DNA from: JAJECS01 sp965262745
GTDB lineage: Bacteria > Chloroflexota > UBA11872
Direction: 5' to 3'
Length of the DNA stretch: 64,000 nucleotides
NCBI GenBank assembly: GCA_965262745.1
Contig: OZ253558.1
Coordinates: forward strand, 1,054,001 to 1,118,000
The translations under genes were made by a program, and so were the position numbers. The notes below the pieces were generated by a model, which was not told where the DNA came from, searched no databases, and worked only from the letters and a program-made list of their open reading frames with translations. Shown here one piece after another: positions 53,004 through 62,500 of this stretch (position 1 is the first letter of the stretch; the number at the start of each line of letters is the position of its first letter).

Positions 53004-54113
53004 GTGGTCCAGAGCTATGCTGATCCGCATATGGGCGCCGGCTCGGTGCCCGAGGACCCGGCCTACCGAACCTCCGCATTGCCCGACCACCGCATCGTTC
53101 TCACCTACGACCCTGACGGGACGCTCGTCGACCGCGTCCGCGCCGCACTGCCGCACCGTTCGCTCGAGATCGTCCGGGCGCTGTCGGCGGACGCCGTGCC
53201 CGGCGCGATGCCCGGCACGACGATCTTCTTTGGCAACTACCTCGCCCCGTCGGCGCTGCGACAGGCGGGCGCGCTGCGCTGGATTCAGACGGTGGGCGCC
53301 GGCGTCGACGTGCTGCTGTCCGTCGATCTCGCGGCCACCGACATCGTCGTCACGAATACCAGCGGCGCCTTCGGCGCCCAGATAGCCGAGCACGCGCTAT
53401 CGCTCATGTTCGCCCTGGCCCGTCGCCTGCCTGGCGCGCTGCGGTCGCAGGCGGCCCGGCACTACGCCCCCGAACCCCGCGATGAACTGTTCGAGCTGGC
53501 CGGCAAGACTATTGGCATCGTGGGCTTCGGCGACGTCGGCCAGGCGCTGGCGCGGCGCGCGCGTGGGATTGGCATGCGGGTAATCGCCATGCGGCGACGG
53601 CCACGCGGCTCACCTGTAGCCCACCCGTTGATACCGAATCTGCCGCTCGACCCGCTCGCCGGCTCGGACCCCGACGATCCGTCGGCACTCGCGGACGAGA
53701 TCGTTGGACCCGACCGCCTGGACGACTTGCTGCGCGACTCCGACGTGGTGGTGAACGCCGCGCCGTTGACGCCCGCAACGGTGCGCCTCTTCGTCCGGGA
53801 ACATTTCGCGCGCATGCGGCCGACCGCGTGCTTCATCAACGTGGGCCGCGGTGAGACGGTGGATCAGGACGCCCTCATCGACGCGCTCCGCGACGGTGTC
53901 ATCGCCGGCGCCAGCCTGGATGTCACCACCCCCGAGCCGCTGCCGCCCGATTCACCCCTGTGGGCGCTGCCCAACGTGATTCTCACCGCCCACTACGCCG
54001 GCTGGTCCAACACCATGCTCGACCGCATCTACGCGATCTTCACGGACAACCTAGGCCGCTTCGATCGCGGCGATCCCCTCCGCAACCAAGTGGATGTGCG
54101 CGCCGGCTATTGA
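53004..54113 (+). CDS. D-2-hydroxyacid dehydrogenase
   Basis: A 369-residue NAD-dependent dehydrogenase. GIVGFGDVGQALARRA near residue 170 is the Rossmann motif, and the following RRRP suggests NADP preference. VNAAPLTPATVRLF and FINVGRGETVDQDALIDAL near 275 match the family, and TAHYAGW near 330 contains the catalytic His. GTG 53004 or ATG 53031 may be the start; the latter loses only nine residues. The last 192 bases have a diverged copy at 56760-56951. It points away from the amidohydrolase gene, with ~230 bases between. Confidence 0.91.
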   Translation: MVQSYADPHMGAGSVPEDPAYRTSALPDHRIVLTYDPDGTLVDRVRAALPHRSLEIVRALSADAVPGAMPGTTIFFGNYLAPSALRQAGALRWIQTVGAGVDVLLSVDLAATDIVVTNTSGAFGAQIAEHALSLMFALARRLPGALRSQAARHYAPEPRDELFELAGKTIGIVGFGDVGQALARRARGIGMRVIAMRRRPRGSPVAHPLIPNLPLDPLAGSDPDDPSALADEIVGPDRLDDLLRDSDVVVNAAPLTPATVRLFVREHFARMRPTACFINVGRGETVDQDALIDALRDGVIAGASLDVTTPEPLPPDSPLWALPNVILTAHYAGWSNTMLDRIYAIFTDNLGRFDRGDPLRNQVDVRAGY

Positions 54114-54211
54114 TCAGCTCCGCGCTGGCCAGAACGGATCACCAACCTTTTCTGCGATTTGCGCGTCGGGTTCGGCAATCCGGATCCGATTCGCGACAAG
54201 CCTCAACCTGA

Positions 54212-54634
54212 TCAGTCCTCATCCGCCGTAAGGTCCCTATGTGATATCGGTGGCGTTCCGGGAACGCAGCTCCACGGTTCCCGGTGAACCTCGCTGCCAT
54301 CGGCTCGGGTGATATGCCAGCTCGCGCTTTCGGGCTCAATGTCTCTGCAATGCTCAATCTTCGCCGTCCGAATGCACTTGCCGTCGAGGACATAGCTGGT
54401 CGCAGACGCGACCCTATGCATAGTTCCATCTCCCGAAATGCGATCTATGGCGAACATCCCCATCTGGATGTGTCTGTCCAGTTCGTCATCGAACGGCCGG
54501 CCATGTACTGCCTCCGCCTCGGCTACGTCGAACAACAAAACCTGTTCCACAGTGTGACCCTCGACGATGACATCGATCCATCGCACAGTTACGCCCCGAA
54601 TCTGCCCGGTTCGCTCAGTGACCTCGGCGGTCAT
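54212..54634 (-). CDS. Hypothetical protein, 140 residues
   Basis: An acidic 140-residue protein, with no signal peptide or membrane segment. Its ATG overlaps the stop of the ADP-ribosylglycohydrolase gene as ATGA, so it is probably real and translationally coupled. The sequence alternates short strands (RGVTVRWIDVIVEGHTVEQV shown partly), suggesting an all-beta fold. No family is recognised. Its place in the operon suggests a partner or substrate-related role, but that is a guess. Confidence 0.65.
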   Translation of the reverse strand: MTAEVTERTGQIRGVTVRWIDVIVEGHTVEQVLLFDVAEAEAVHGRPFDDELDRHIQMGMFAIDRISGDGTMHRVASATSYVLDGKCIRTAKIEHCRDIEPESASWHITRADGSEVHREPWSCVPGTPPISHRDLTADED

Positions 54635-55608
54635 GACGAGTGGCGCTGGTGCAGCACAGCGGGCAAGGACTGCCGCGCGTGGTCATAGAGGCTGTCGGCC
54701 ATTGACGTGATCTCCGTCGCCATCGTGAGCAAGTTTCGCCATTGCACCGGAATTGCTTCGGCTCCATAAGTGGCGCCGGCGATCTGCCCGTAGATTGCAG
54801 CGGTGGTGTCGGCGTCGTCTCCGAGGTTTGCAGCCAGAAGAGCCCCCTCACGAAAGTCCTCGGACTTGTGAAAGGCCCAGAGAGCCGCCTCCATCGATTC
54901 CACAACGTAGCCCGTTCCTCTGATTGCTGGCGGTTCTCGATGCTTGAACGACCCGTCGGCGACGTCGGCAATCTTTTCCGCCAAGGGGCTTCTTTCCCAA
55001 TGACCTTCCGCCGGGCAATAGCGTGCGGACAGGAGCGTCTTTTTGTCGACGCCACGCAACGCCCCGACTAGCAGGCCGGAGAAGTAGCGGCAACCGTCAA
55101 CTGCTTCTTCGGCCCCATGGGTGGTTCGCGAGCTATCAGCGCTTCTTCTGATTGCTTGGGAAACATCGCCTGCAAAGTACATCGGCACCGGAGCCAGCCG
55201 CATGAGTGACCCATTACCGGCGGAATAAGGGTCGGAAGAGCCCGCAAAGGGTTCGTCGGACTCCATGAAGCGTGACAACGCACGTGCGACGGTGTTCCCG
55301 ATGTCGAAGCATGTGCCAGTGGACGAGAGATAGCCCTCATCACGCCAACGCACATAGCGTCGCATCTGGTCCATCGGGTCAAACTCGCCCCGCTCGATCA
55401 AGCTCGCGGCGAGGCACAGGGCCATGGATGTGTCGTCAGTCCACTGGCCGGGTTCTAAGTTAAACGGTCCGCCACCGATCATGTCGTCGATTGCCTGGAA
55501 AGTTCCGGGCCGATTGAACTCCAGCGTGGTGCCGAGCGCGTCACCCGCCGCTAGACCTAGCAGGCTTCCGCGAAAACGGTCCCGTGTCGCTGGCTCAGTC
55601 AAGGTCAA
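54631..55608 (-). CDS. ADP-ribosylglycohydrolase (DraG family)
   Basis: About 325 residues. The N-terminal GSLLGLAAGDALG, then WTDDTSMALCLAASLIERG near residue 55, are the metal-binding Asp motifs. AGNGSLMRLAPV near 145 and NLGDDADTTAAIYGQIAGA near 275 complete the two-magnesium site. The family removes ADP-ribose from proteins, nucleic acids or small molecules. I chose the TTG at 55608, which overlaps the upstream gene's stop by 14 bases; the frame continues upstream but does not look family-like. The order is phosphatase-fold gene, DraG, unknown gene, all coupled. Confidence 0.9.
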   Translation of the reverse strand: MTLTEPATRDRFRGSLLGLAAGDALGTTLEFNRPGTFQAIDDMIGGGPFNLEPGQWTDDTSMALCLAASLIERGEFDPMDQMRRYVRWRDEGYLSSTGTCFDIGNTVARALSRFMESDEPFAGSSDPYSAGNGSLMRLAPVPMYFAGDVSQAIRRSADSSRTTHGAEEAVDGCRYFSGLLVGALRGVDKKTLLSARYCPAEGHWERSPLAEKIADVADGSFKHREPPAIRGTGYVVESMEAALWAFHKSEDFREGALLAANLGDDADTTAAIYGQIAGATYGAEAIPVQWRNLLTMATEITSMADSLYDHARQSLPAVLHQRHSS

Positions 55609-56392
55609 TGATGAGGCGGCAATGGTCGCTCGGGCCCCAGTCGTCAGGACTGTTGAGGGCGTGCACCGACACGCGGTCGGCGATGTTCTCCGTGGCAAAG
55701 ACGTAGTCGGCTTGCGCCCAGGCCTGCGCGGGCGTCGCGCCGATGGATTGGAAAGTCACCACATCGCCGCGGTCGCTGCGGCGCCCCTCAGGCATGACCT
55801 CGCGAAAGCCCAGCGCCTGCATCCGGTCGAAGGCTGTCTGGAAATGCAGGGCCTCGCGTTCGTTCCAGATCGTTGTCGGATGGGCACTCCAGCCTGGGTA
55901 GATGACCCAATCGCCAGCGGCAATGACGCGGCTCTGGCGGCCGACCAAGCGCGCCAGATCAGAGATCAGCCGGTGAACCGAGCCAATGCACTCTCGGCGA
56001 CTCGGCGAGCCCGACTCGCGCGTAAAGGCGTTGTACGCGGGGGCCATGGAGACGACGATAAGCGACTCGTCTCCGTCGATCGGGTTCACTATCGCGGCTC
56101 CGAGCGTGCCCCACTCGCTCGTGTAGAAGTCGTGGCTGAAGTGATCGCCCATCGGCAGAGTCGCGATGAAGCTGACGGAGACCCGGTTGGAAAGCCTGGC
56201 CACGACTGAGGGATACCCCAGGGAGGCGTTGTGGTGGTCGGGCCAAAGCCTGTGGTCGACTTCGACGTCGTGACGGAGCTCGTCGGGCAGGGGTGACGCC
56301 TCCTGCAGCAGCGCAATATCGACACCGGCCATCCGGAGCAGCTCGTTCCATGATTTGCGCGAGTGCGCCATGTTCCAGCAAACGATCTTCAT
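55595..56392 (-). CDS. Endonuclease/exonuclease/phosphatase fold protein
   Basis: A 265-residue protein of the EEP (DNase I-like) superfamily. It starts KIVCWNMAHS with the active-site Asn, followed by IALLQEAS with the metal-binding Glu near residue 31. IAAGDWVIYPGW near 165 replaces the more usual GDFN. WAQADYVFAT and the final GPSDHCRLIIDLD give the catalytic Asp-His pair. The fold includes DNases, phosphodiesterases and sphingomyelinases. It heads the three-gene operon with DraG. No signal peptide is seen, so a cytoplasmic nuclease or phosphatase is more likely. Confidence 0.86.
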   Translation of the reverse strand: MKIVCWNMAHSRKSWNELLRMAGVDIALLQEASPLPDELRHDVEVDHRLWPDHHNASLGYPSVVARLSNRVSVSFIATLPMGDHFSHDFYTSEWGTLGAAIVNPIDGDESLIVVSMAPAYNAFTRESGSPSRRECIGSVHRLISDLARLVGRQSRVIAAGDWVIYPGWSAHPTTIWNEREALHFQTAFDRMQALGFREVMPEGRRSDRGDVVTFQSIGATPAQAWAQADYVFATENIADRVSVHALNSPDDWGPSDHCRLIIDLD

Positions 56393-56759
56393 GGGGTTCT
56401 CCCGGCAGGCAGTTCAGCATTCGTTCGACCATGGGTCCGGCCCGAGAATCCATCGTTTCCGGGCGGCCCAAGAGCCAGGCGATTGGCGTCTCGCACCTGA
56501 CCCACGACGAACTCGCTGTGTGGATTGATGATGCCTACATCGTGTCATTCCTGGTTCGGACGGTTTCTCTCGCGGTACTGGAGTTCGTAGTCGAAATGCT
56601 CGATCCGAGCCATCCTGGGTTGCCCTCCCGGCAGGCGACTTGGGAGGATCACCCCGCTCCGTCGTCGCCCACGAGCCTCAATATTCGTTCGAGCGGGATC
56701 TCTGCCTGGATCTGTTCCGGGAGCTACTCACAAGTCCGATAGATCGCACTCACCAGGCT
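56393..56759. other. Gap with no recognised gene
   Basis: About 367 bases lie between the start of the EEP gene and the dehydrogenase tail. Short open frames on the plus strand (for example THDELAVWIDDAYIVSFL near 56500) look like gene debris, but I cannot assign them. A leftward promoter for the EEP operon should lie at the left edge. Confidence 0.4.
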
Positions 56760-56951
56760 GTCGCCACGCCCGAACCGCTGCCGCCGGATTCCCCCCTGTG
56801 GGCGCTGCCAAACGTGATGCTCACCGCCCACTACGCCGACTGGTCCGACACCATGCTCGACCGCATCTACGCAATCTTCACCGACAACCTCCGCCGCTTT
56901 GATCGCGGCGAGCCCCTCCGCAACCAGCTCGACGTGCGGGCTGGATATTAG
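56760..56951 (+). pseudogene. 3' tail of a D-2-hydroxyacid dehydrogenase
   Basis: The last 63 codons of a gene like that at 53004 are preserved (ATPEPLPPDSPLWALPNV, TAHYADWSDTMLDRIYAI, NQLDVRAGY) without the rest. By hand, 168 of 192 bases match 53922-54113. Most differences are at third codon positions, so the tail diverged while under selection. It is the remnant of a paralogue or an element-borne copy. Confidence 0.85.
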
Positions 56952-57242
56952 GTGGCTCCCGCCAGTACGGTTCCAACGAGCCTCGCTTTCAACGGTCGAC
57001 CGGATTCGAATACCACGGCGTGCTCTGGCCATGTTGTGCATCGGGAGCCGAACAAAGCCGCTCCAACAAGGCACTCCACAGTCTGTCGCCGTTTAGTTCC
57101 GACAGCACCCGGCACACACCCAGCAGGCCGTCGCCAACGGTCAAGGGCGTCCGCACGTCTACATCGTCGCATCACCGAAGCGGCAAGCGTACTCTTTGCC
57201 CCGGCAGACCTACCAACCCATGCTCGCCGTCACATAAAGCAT

Positions 57243-57896
57243 TTAGTAGATACGCGCGAGGTTCCGCACCGCGTCCCGAAACACTTGACAGCTTTTCGAT
57301 CGGTTCCTATCCACGTCCAGGAAAGGCGCTATTTGCTCAGCCCACTCAGCCTTGGCCCGCCCCATCTCGGGGTACCCCGCTCTAAGGAGCCGCGCCGATC
57401 CACCTTGGTATATGGCGTCCGCCAAAACCTCCCACGTTCCGCATATACTGTCCTGAGAGTATCTGTTCAGAACTGAATTCTTTGCGTTGGGATAGGCAGC
57501 CTTTATAGCGTCGCGATCGCCCAGTAGCCACGCCTCAATTTCCTCGATGGCGATCCTAAATACCGTTTGTGGACGCGGGTAGCATGCCTGGAGCACATTG
57601 AGCAGTTGTTGCTTGAATGACAGGCAATCTCTATCGTCCAAGTCCACAATCACCAGTACTGCCTGGCAAGATCCGAGACTCCTACCATATCCGCGCAAGA
57701 GGCGAGGCAGGTGATCCAGTAGCAGTCGCTTCGTTGGATCCGGCACACCGTACAGATTCCTCGGTATACGACCAATACCTCGGTAGGAATGAATCCTCCA
57801 CGAATGCATGGTATTATTTTGACCTAGAATCTTTTCCAGAATAGCCTTGACCGTGATACTTCCAGATCTATCCTCAACCAATATTTCGAAATGCAC
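57243..57896 (-). CDS. DUF4276-like TOPRIM-type protein
   Basis: A 217-residue protein. HFEILVEDRSGS at the start resembles the Glu-containing motif of DUF4276 proteins. VLVIVDLDDRDC near residue 80 offers the DxD pair, and IEEIEAWLLGD near 115 is the third typical motif. These fit a TOPRIM-like nuclease fold. The GTG start lies four bases after the stop of the AAA ATPase gene, so the pair forms one operon. An open frame extends upstream to 57974, but that part overlaps the ATPase gene. ATPase-plus-DUF4276 pairs recur in bacterial genomes and are suspected defence modules. Confidence 0.8.
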   Translation of the reverse strand: MHFEILVEDRSGSITVKAILEKILGQNNTMHSWRIHSYRGIGRIPRNLYGVPDPTKRLLLDHLPRLLRGYGRSLGSCQAVLVIVDLDDRDCLSFKQQLLNVLQACYPRPQTVFRIAIEEIEAWLLGDRDAIKAAYPNAKNSVLNRYSQDSICGTWEVLADAIYQGGSARLLRAGYPEMGRAKAEWAEQIAPFLDVDRNRSKSCQVFRDAVRNLARIY

Positions 57897-57900
57897 TTGT

Positions 57901-59184
57901 CTACTGCTGATCGAAGTAGTCGCTGTACCAGAGACCGCCAAGCGGCAGACCTTCTTCGACCAGAGCTCGGACAATATGATCGTTGCTCGCCCTAGTAATG
58001 GTCGCGAAGCCGTCCGCCGATTTCTCCAAGATCCACGTTTCCTCGGGTGTCAGAGCATCGACGAAGTAGGGTTGGTGGGTCGTGACAAATATCTGGGGCG
58101 CGTTCCGGCGCCCCGAGGCGTGGCGGCGAAACTCATCGGCCAGCAATTCCAATAGTTTGTGATAGAGACCGTTTTCCGGCTCCTCGATGCATATGAACGG
58201 CGGCGGCTGCTGATCCTCCAGCATCAGCAGATACGCAAAGACTTTGAGTGTGCCGTCGGACACTTGCTGCGCGTAGAACGGGTCAGCGAAGCCCTTATCG
58301 TTGAAGCGCAGCAGCAAGCGACCGTCAGGACTGCGTTCCGTATCGATGCGGTCGATGCCGGGAACTCTCCTGGCAATCCGTCCAAGGATGCGTTCAAACC
58401 TATCGCGGTGCTCCCGCTCCATGAATTGCACGACGTTGCCCAGATTGTCTCCGTGGATATTCAGATGCCGCTGGGGTCCAGCCATTGGCAACCCGCGCGC
58501 GGCGTCCGGCGTAAAGTAGCTCAGATACCAGCCTTCGATAAACTGACGAAAAGCCGCGATTCTCGGATGTTGCTTCAGTGCCCCCAGGGTTGCAATACCC
58601 AGCTTGCGCTTGTCCTGAAGTTCAATAATCTCCCGTCCCGCGCCCTCCTCGTTTTCTAACCCTCTCAGTAGCGCTGAAAGGTCCACTTCCAGTCGGCCAT
58701 CTTCATCGACCTGCAAACCCTGCACCTCGCCTGCCCAGGCCATTCCCTTGCCCTCGTTCAGCATCAAGAACGAAAATGGCCAGCCGCGTCTCTGTCCTCG
58801 ACGACGCTGGCGCAGGCGTTCGCGTGAAACATAGGGGCGGCCCGAATCGTCCTTGTCGATCGCAAATTCGTATGTGATCGGTCGAGCCTTCGAATCCTGC
58901 CGGTAATAGACCTCGAACTCGATGGGGGTGTCGCTACCCTGTGATCGTATGCGGTCGAACCCGCCGCGCCCACGCACGTCGCAGGCCTCTTCGACACCGA
59001 GCTTCAGGCAATCCGCCAGGAATCCGAAAGCATCGAATAGGGAGCTCTTGCCAACCCCGTTCTTTCCAATCACCGCCGTCAGCGGCTCTAACGGCTGGGC
59101 GGCAGGCGTGTTCCACAGCTTGCCTAGGGTGATGTCGTGCAACACCCGGTAGTTCCTGATGCCGATGCCTTCGATACGGGCCAT
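57901..59184 (-). CDS. AAA family ATPase, OLD/RecF-like
   Basis: A 427-residue SMC/ABC-type ATPase. It starts IEGIGIRNYRVLHDI, then Walker A IGKNGVGKSS near residue 40. The signature-like QVSDGTLKVFAYL near 285, Walker B FICIEEPENGLY near 310 and the H-loop VTTHQPYFVDAL near 345 follow. The middle insert (residues ~130-220) is charged. This is the AAA_21/AAA_15 type found in OLD, PARIS and similar systems. It is followed at once by the DUF4276 gene, so the ATPase may sense an invader and the TOPRIM-like partner may cut nucleic acid. That role is inference. Confidence 0.88.
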   Translation of the reverse strand: MARIEGIGIRNYRVLHDITLGKLWNTPAAQPLEPLTAVIGKNGVGKSSLFDAFGFLADCLKLGVEEACDVRGRGGFDRIRSQGSDTPIEFEVYYRQDSKARPITYEFAIDKDDSGRPYVSRERLRQRRRGQRRGWPFSFLMLNEGKGMAWAGEVQGLQVDEDGRLEVDLSALLRGLENEEGAGREIIELQDKRKLGIATLGALKQHPRIAAFRQFIEGWYLSYFTPDAARGLPMAGPQRHLNIHGDNLGNVVQFMEREHRDRFERILGRIARRVPGIDRIDTERSPDGRLLLRFNDKGFADPFYAQQVSDGTLKVFAYLLMLEDQQPPPFICIEEPENGLYHKLLELLADEFRRHASGRRNAPQIFVTTHQPYFVDALTPEETWILEKSADGFATITRASNDHIVRALVEEGLPLGGLWYSDYFDQQ

Positions 59185-59354
59185 GCGGTCAGTTTCTCTC
59201 GTTTAGCGCAGCACCGCTAGCAGCATAGCGTCGAGCAGGCTTGTTTCCACTGCCGCGAGGACAGAGAGCGGATAGGGCGTTGGCCAAGCGCCCGCGGTCG
59301 ACGTCGCGGACCTTCTCGGGCCTCCAACAGATTGCGCACTGTCGCCACTTCGAA

Positions 59355-59412
59355 TGGTGCCCAGGACGGGACTGGAACCCGCACAGCCCGGAGGCCACCA
59401 GACCCTAAACCG
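59355..59412 (-). other. tRNA-Leu(TAG)-like 3' remnant, possible att site
   Basis: Read on the minus strand, the segment gives GGTTTAGGGTCTGG (anticodon loop with TAG), GTGGCCTCCGGGCTGT (long class II variable arm), GCGGGTTCCAGTCCCGT (T arm) and CCTGGGCACCA (acceptor 3' strand plus CCA). The 5' half of a tRNA (GCCCAGG and D arm) is absent. Position 57 of the T loop is C instead of a purine. It is a 3' fragment, as left by integration at a tRNA gene. Confidence 0.55.
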
Positions 59413-59415
59413 AGG

Positions 59416-59598
59416 TCAACCCACCGCCAGGCACTGCCGCAGCGCCTTGACCATGGCCGGTCGCTGCTCACGGCTCCTCGTGCCGACCGGATTGGCGATC
59501 GCCCGCATCACGACCTGTTGATCGGACGCTGAGAAGCGTAATCCCCGGCGCTGCTCCGCGGATGCCTGATACCCGCCACAGCCTCTGTCGCCCTGCAC
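59416..59598 (-). CDS. Short open frame, 60 residues, doubtful
   Basis: A GTG-started frame between the helicase stop and the tRNA remnant. Its last ~40 residues (LRFSASDQQVVMRAIANP, then MVKALRQCLAVG) read like protein rather than noise, and the frame ends just before the tRNA fragment. It may be a gene end or a small element-borne gene. No family is recognised. Confidence 0.3.
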   Translation of the reverse strand: MQGDRGCGGYQASAEQRRGLRFSASDQQVVMRAIANPVGTRSREQRPAMVKALRQCLAVG

Positions 59599-62500
59599 TA
59601 CGCGGGTGTGAGCGGGCTCTCAGCCTCGTCGTGGGCCATTTCAAACAGCCGCGCCAGGGCGTTGGCCAGGTGCATTTGGCGGGGCGTGCGGCAGCGCACG
59701 GCGAGCAAGCCCGGACTGGCCACGACTACCGCCAGGCACTTGGCGCGGCTGGTGGCGACGTTCAAGCGGTTGAGGCTGTAGAGAAACTCCATGCCACGCG
59801 GCGCCTCGTCGGCAGAGCTTGTGGCCATCGAGTAGATGGAAATCGGGGCTTCCTGGCCTTGGAACTTATCGACAGTGCCGATTCGCAACTCCCGGAGCTC
59901 AGGTCGGGATGCAAGCTCCCCGATCTGGCGGTTGTAGGGCGTGATGATGAGCACGTCTTGAGCGGTCAGCGCGTGGGTCGCGCCTTCGGCGTCAGTCCAT
60001 GAGGCGCGCGACCGGAGCAACCGGTCGACGCTCTCGGCAATCGCCGCCGCCTCTTCCTCGGAGTCGCTGATGCGGCGCTCGTGCGACACGGCCACGAAGC
60101 GCAGTCCTGTCCCGAGGAACGGGGACGAGCCGGCCAGGTCCAAGTTCTCGCGGCCGGGATGCGCGCGCAGGTTGTCCTCGTAGAAGACTTCCGAGGTGAA
60201 CTCACAGATGCTGGGATGCAGGCGCCACGTGCCGTCGAGAAACAGTCCGAAGTCCTTGGGCATCACTCGTGCGTCATCGAGTACGTGCGCCAGCACCGAA
60301 CGATCCGCGCCTGGCGGATGCACGCCCTGCAGCGGCTGATCCAGCTGCTGCGGGTCGCCCAGCAGCAACAGGCTCTTGGCGCAACGTGCCGAGGCCAAGG
60401 CGTCGGCCAGCGACATCTGCCCGGCCTCGTCGATGCAGAGCACGTCCACCAAGCCCTCCGCGTCGTCACGCGCCCAGAGCCAGGAAGTTCCGCCCACCAC
60501 GTCAAGCGTTCCTCTGGCCAGGGCCATGCACGCATCCTCGGTTTTCGCGAGGGGTACCGCGTCCGCGAATTCGGGCTCGGCTGACCGGTAGCGGGTCCGC
60601 TGGCCGATCCTGACCGGGACGCCGCGCTCGCGGGCCACCCGCGCCGTCTTCTCCAGCAACTCACCGATCACCTTGTGGCTGTTGGCCGTCACGCCCACGC
60701 GCTTACCCGCCTCCACGAGGTCCACGATCATCTCGGCACCAACCGTGCTCTTGCCCGAGCCGGGCGGTCCCTGGATCGCCAGGTAGCTCTCGTCCAGCAT
60801 CTGCACCAGCCGCCGGGCCGCATCCTGCGCATCCTCGCCGTCCGCCGTCAGCGGTGATCCGTCGGTCTGTCCAACCCGTGGCGGACAGCGCATCAACAGG
60901 TCTCGGGCCGCCTGGTACGGCCCGGGCGCGTCGATCCCGTGCTCAATCACCCACGTCGCCAGATTCCGAAGGCTCGACGGTTTTGGCCCTGGATTGACAT
61001 ATTCGTAGGCGATCAGTGATGTCGGCGCCGGTGCTGCCCGGTTGGACCCAACCTTCAGGTCGATCACGCCGTCTCGATCGTTTACCGCGACCACTTCGCC
61101 GATCGAATTTCCGTGCTGATCGCGTGGCCGGTCGCCGACTTCGATCTTGTGGTCCTGTGGCGGGAACCGAAAGCTGTAGATCTTGGAACGCGACTTGGGC
61201 CTGGGATCGGCCCGACTGCGCACGTAGCTGAGCTGGCCCAGCGCGTCCGTCTCGCCGACTCGCTCTTCGTCGGTGAGTTCGTCCTTCAGGTGGAAATAGC
61301 GCCACCAGAACGCCTTATCCTCGCGCCGGTGCCAGTCGAGCAGCTGCGCCAGGAGCCACCGCCCGCGTTGGCTCGGATCTTCGAGCGACCTGCCGTCCGT
61401 CAAGTCCTCGGGCAGGCCCGCTGTCAGCTGGGCCACGAGTTCCTGCACCTCCCGCTGGGCCTCCGTGTCCTCGGTCTCTTCGGGAGGCTTGACCGTAGGA
61501 CGCGGCGGGGCTTCGGCGCCGACTTCGTTCACCAGCGCGGCGCGCTGGACTTCCAGCCACTCGCGCAGATAGCAGGTGGAAAGACAGTCGTCGCGGTTAT
61601 AGGCCCTGATCTTCTCCAGCAGGCCGTCCCGGTCGGTCCCGTCCTCGGGTTCGAGCCAGTTCTCGAACTCCACGATGCTCTCGCCCGCATCGCGTAGATC
61701 GATTTCCCGCTTGAATCCGTAGAGCGGCTCCAGCCGCTTGATGGAGTAGCTCTCCACCGAAGCGCGAACGCCCTGCCGCACGACGCGGTAGAGGTCCACG
61801 AACACACTGCCCCGCAGCAGCTGGTCCACCTCTGACTCACGCGTGGCGTAGCGCCCCGCCAGCCGCTTCATTGCCCCTGTCTCGTAGGGCGCGTAGTGAT
61901 AGACGTGCATGTCCGGGTGGCCAGTCCGGCGCTCCATGATGAGGTCGATACAGTCCTCGAACGCCTTACGCTCGGCCGCCGGCGACACGGTGCCGTCCGC
62001 GATCGACCAGAACGCGTGAAACCTGGGGTCGCCCGCGGCGTCCGTCTGTCCCGGCTCGATCACGCCGAAGAGGTAGTCGATGCCGTCGATCTCGTCCGAG
62101 CCATAGAACGGATCGCCCTCCAGGTCCAGGAACAGGTCACCGGGCGACGGCTCCGGCAACAGCCAGAGACCGCGGTCCGGAACAACCACGTCCTCGCGGT
62201 CGCGTTCGGGCGGGATGCGCTCCGAGATCACCTGGCCTTCGCCGCGCACCTGGATCGCCGCCTGGGCCTGCACCCGGGCCAGCGAAACCGGGCTGACGCC
62301 GTCCAGCTGTTCCGGCAGCGGCCGCGACGGATCGGCCAGCCCACCCCGTGTGGTCACGTCAATGGCGTGCAGGGCGCGTCGCTGGCGGGACGTCAGGTTG
62401 GCCACCAACGCCAGATCGTCTTCCCGACGCCACTGGGCTCGGCATTCCTGGTTCCACCTGCAGAAGTCGCAGTGCTGCATGGGTTCCGGCTTGGTCGAGA

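Noticed and set aside
59355..59440. A full tRNA gene
   Set aside because: No 5' acceptor strand or D arm pairs with the 3' half, and bases left of the anticodon loop belong to a short open frame.
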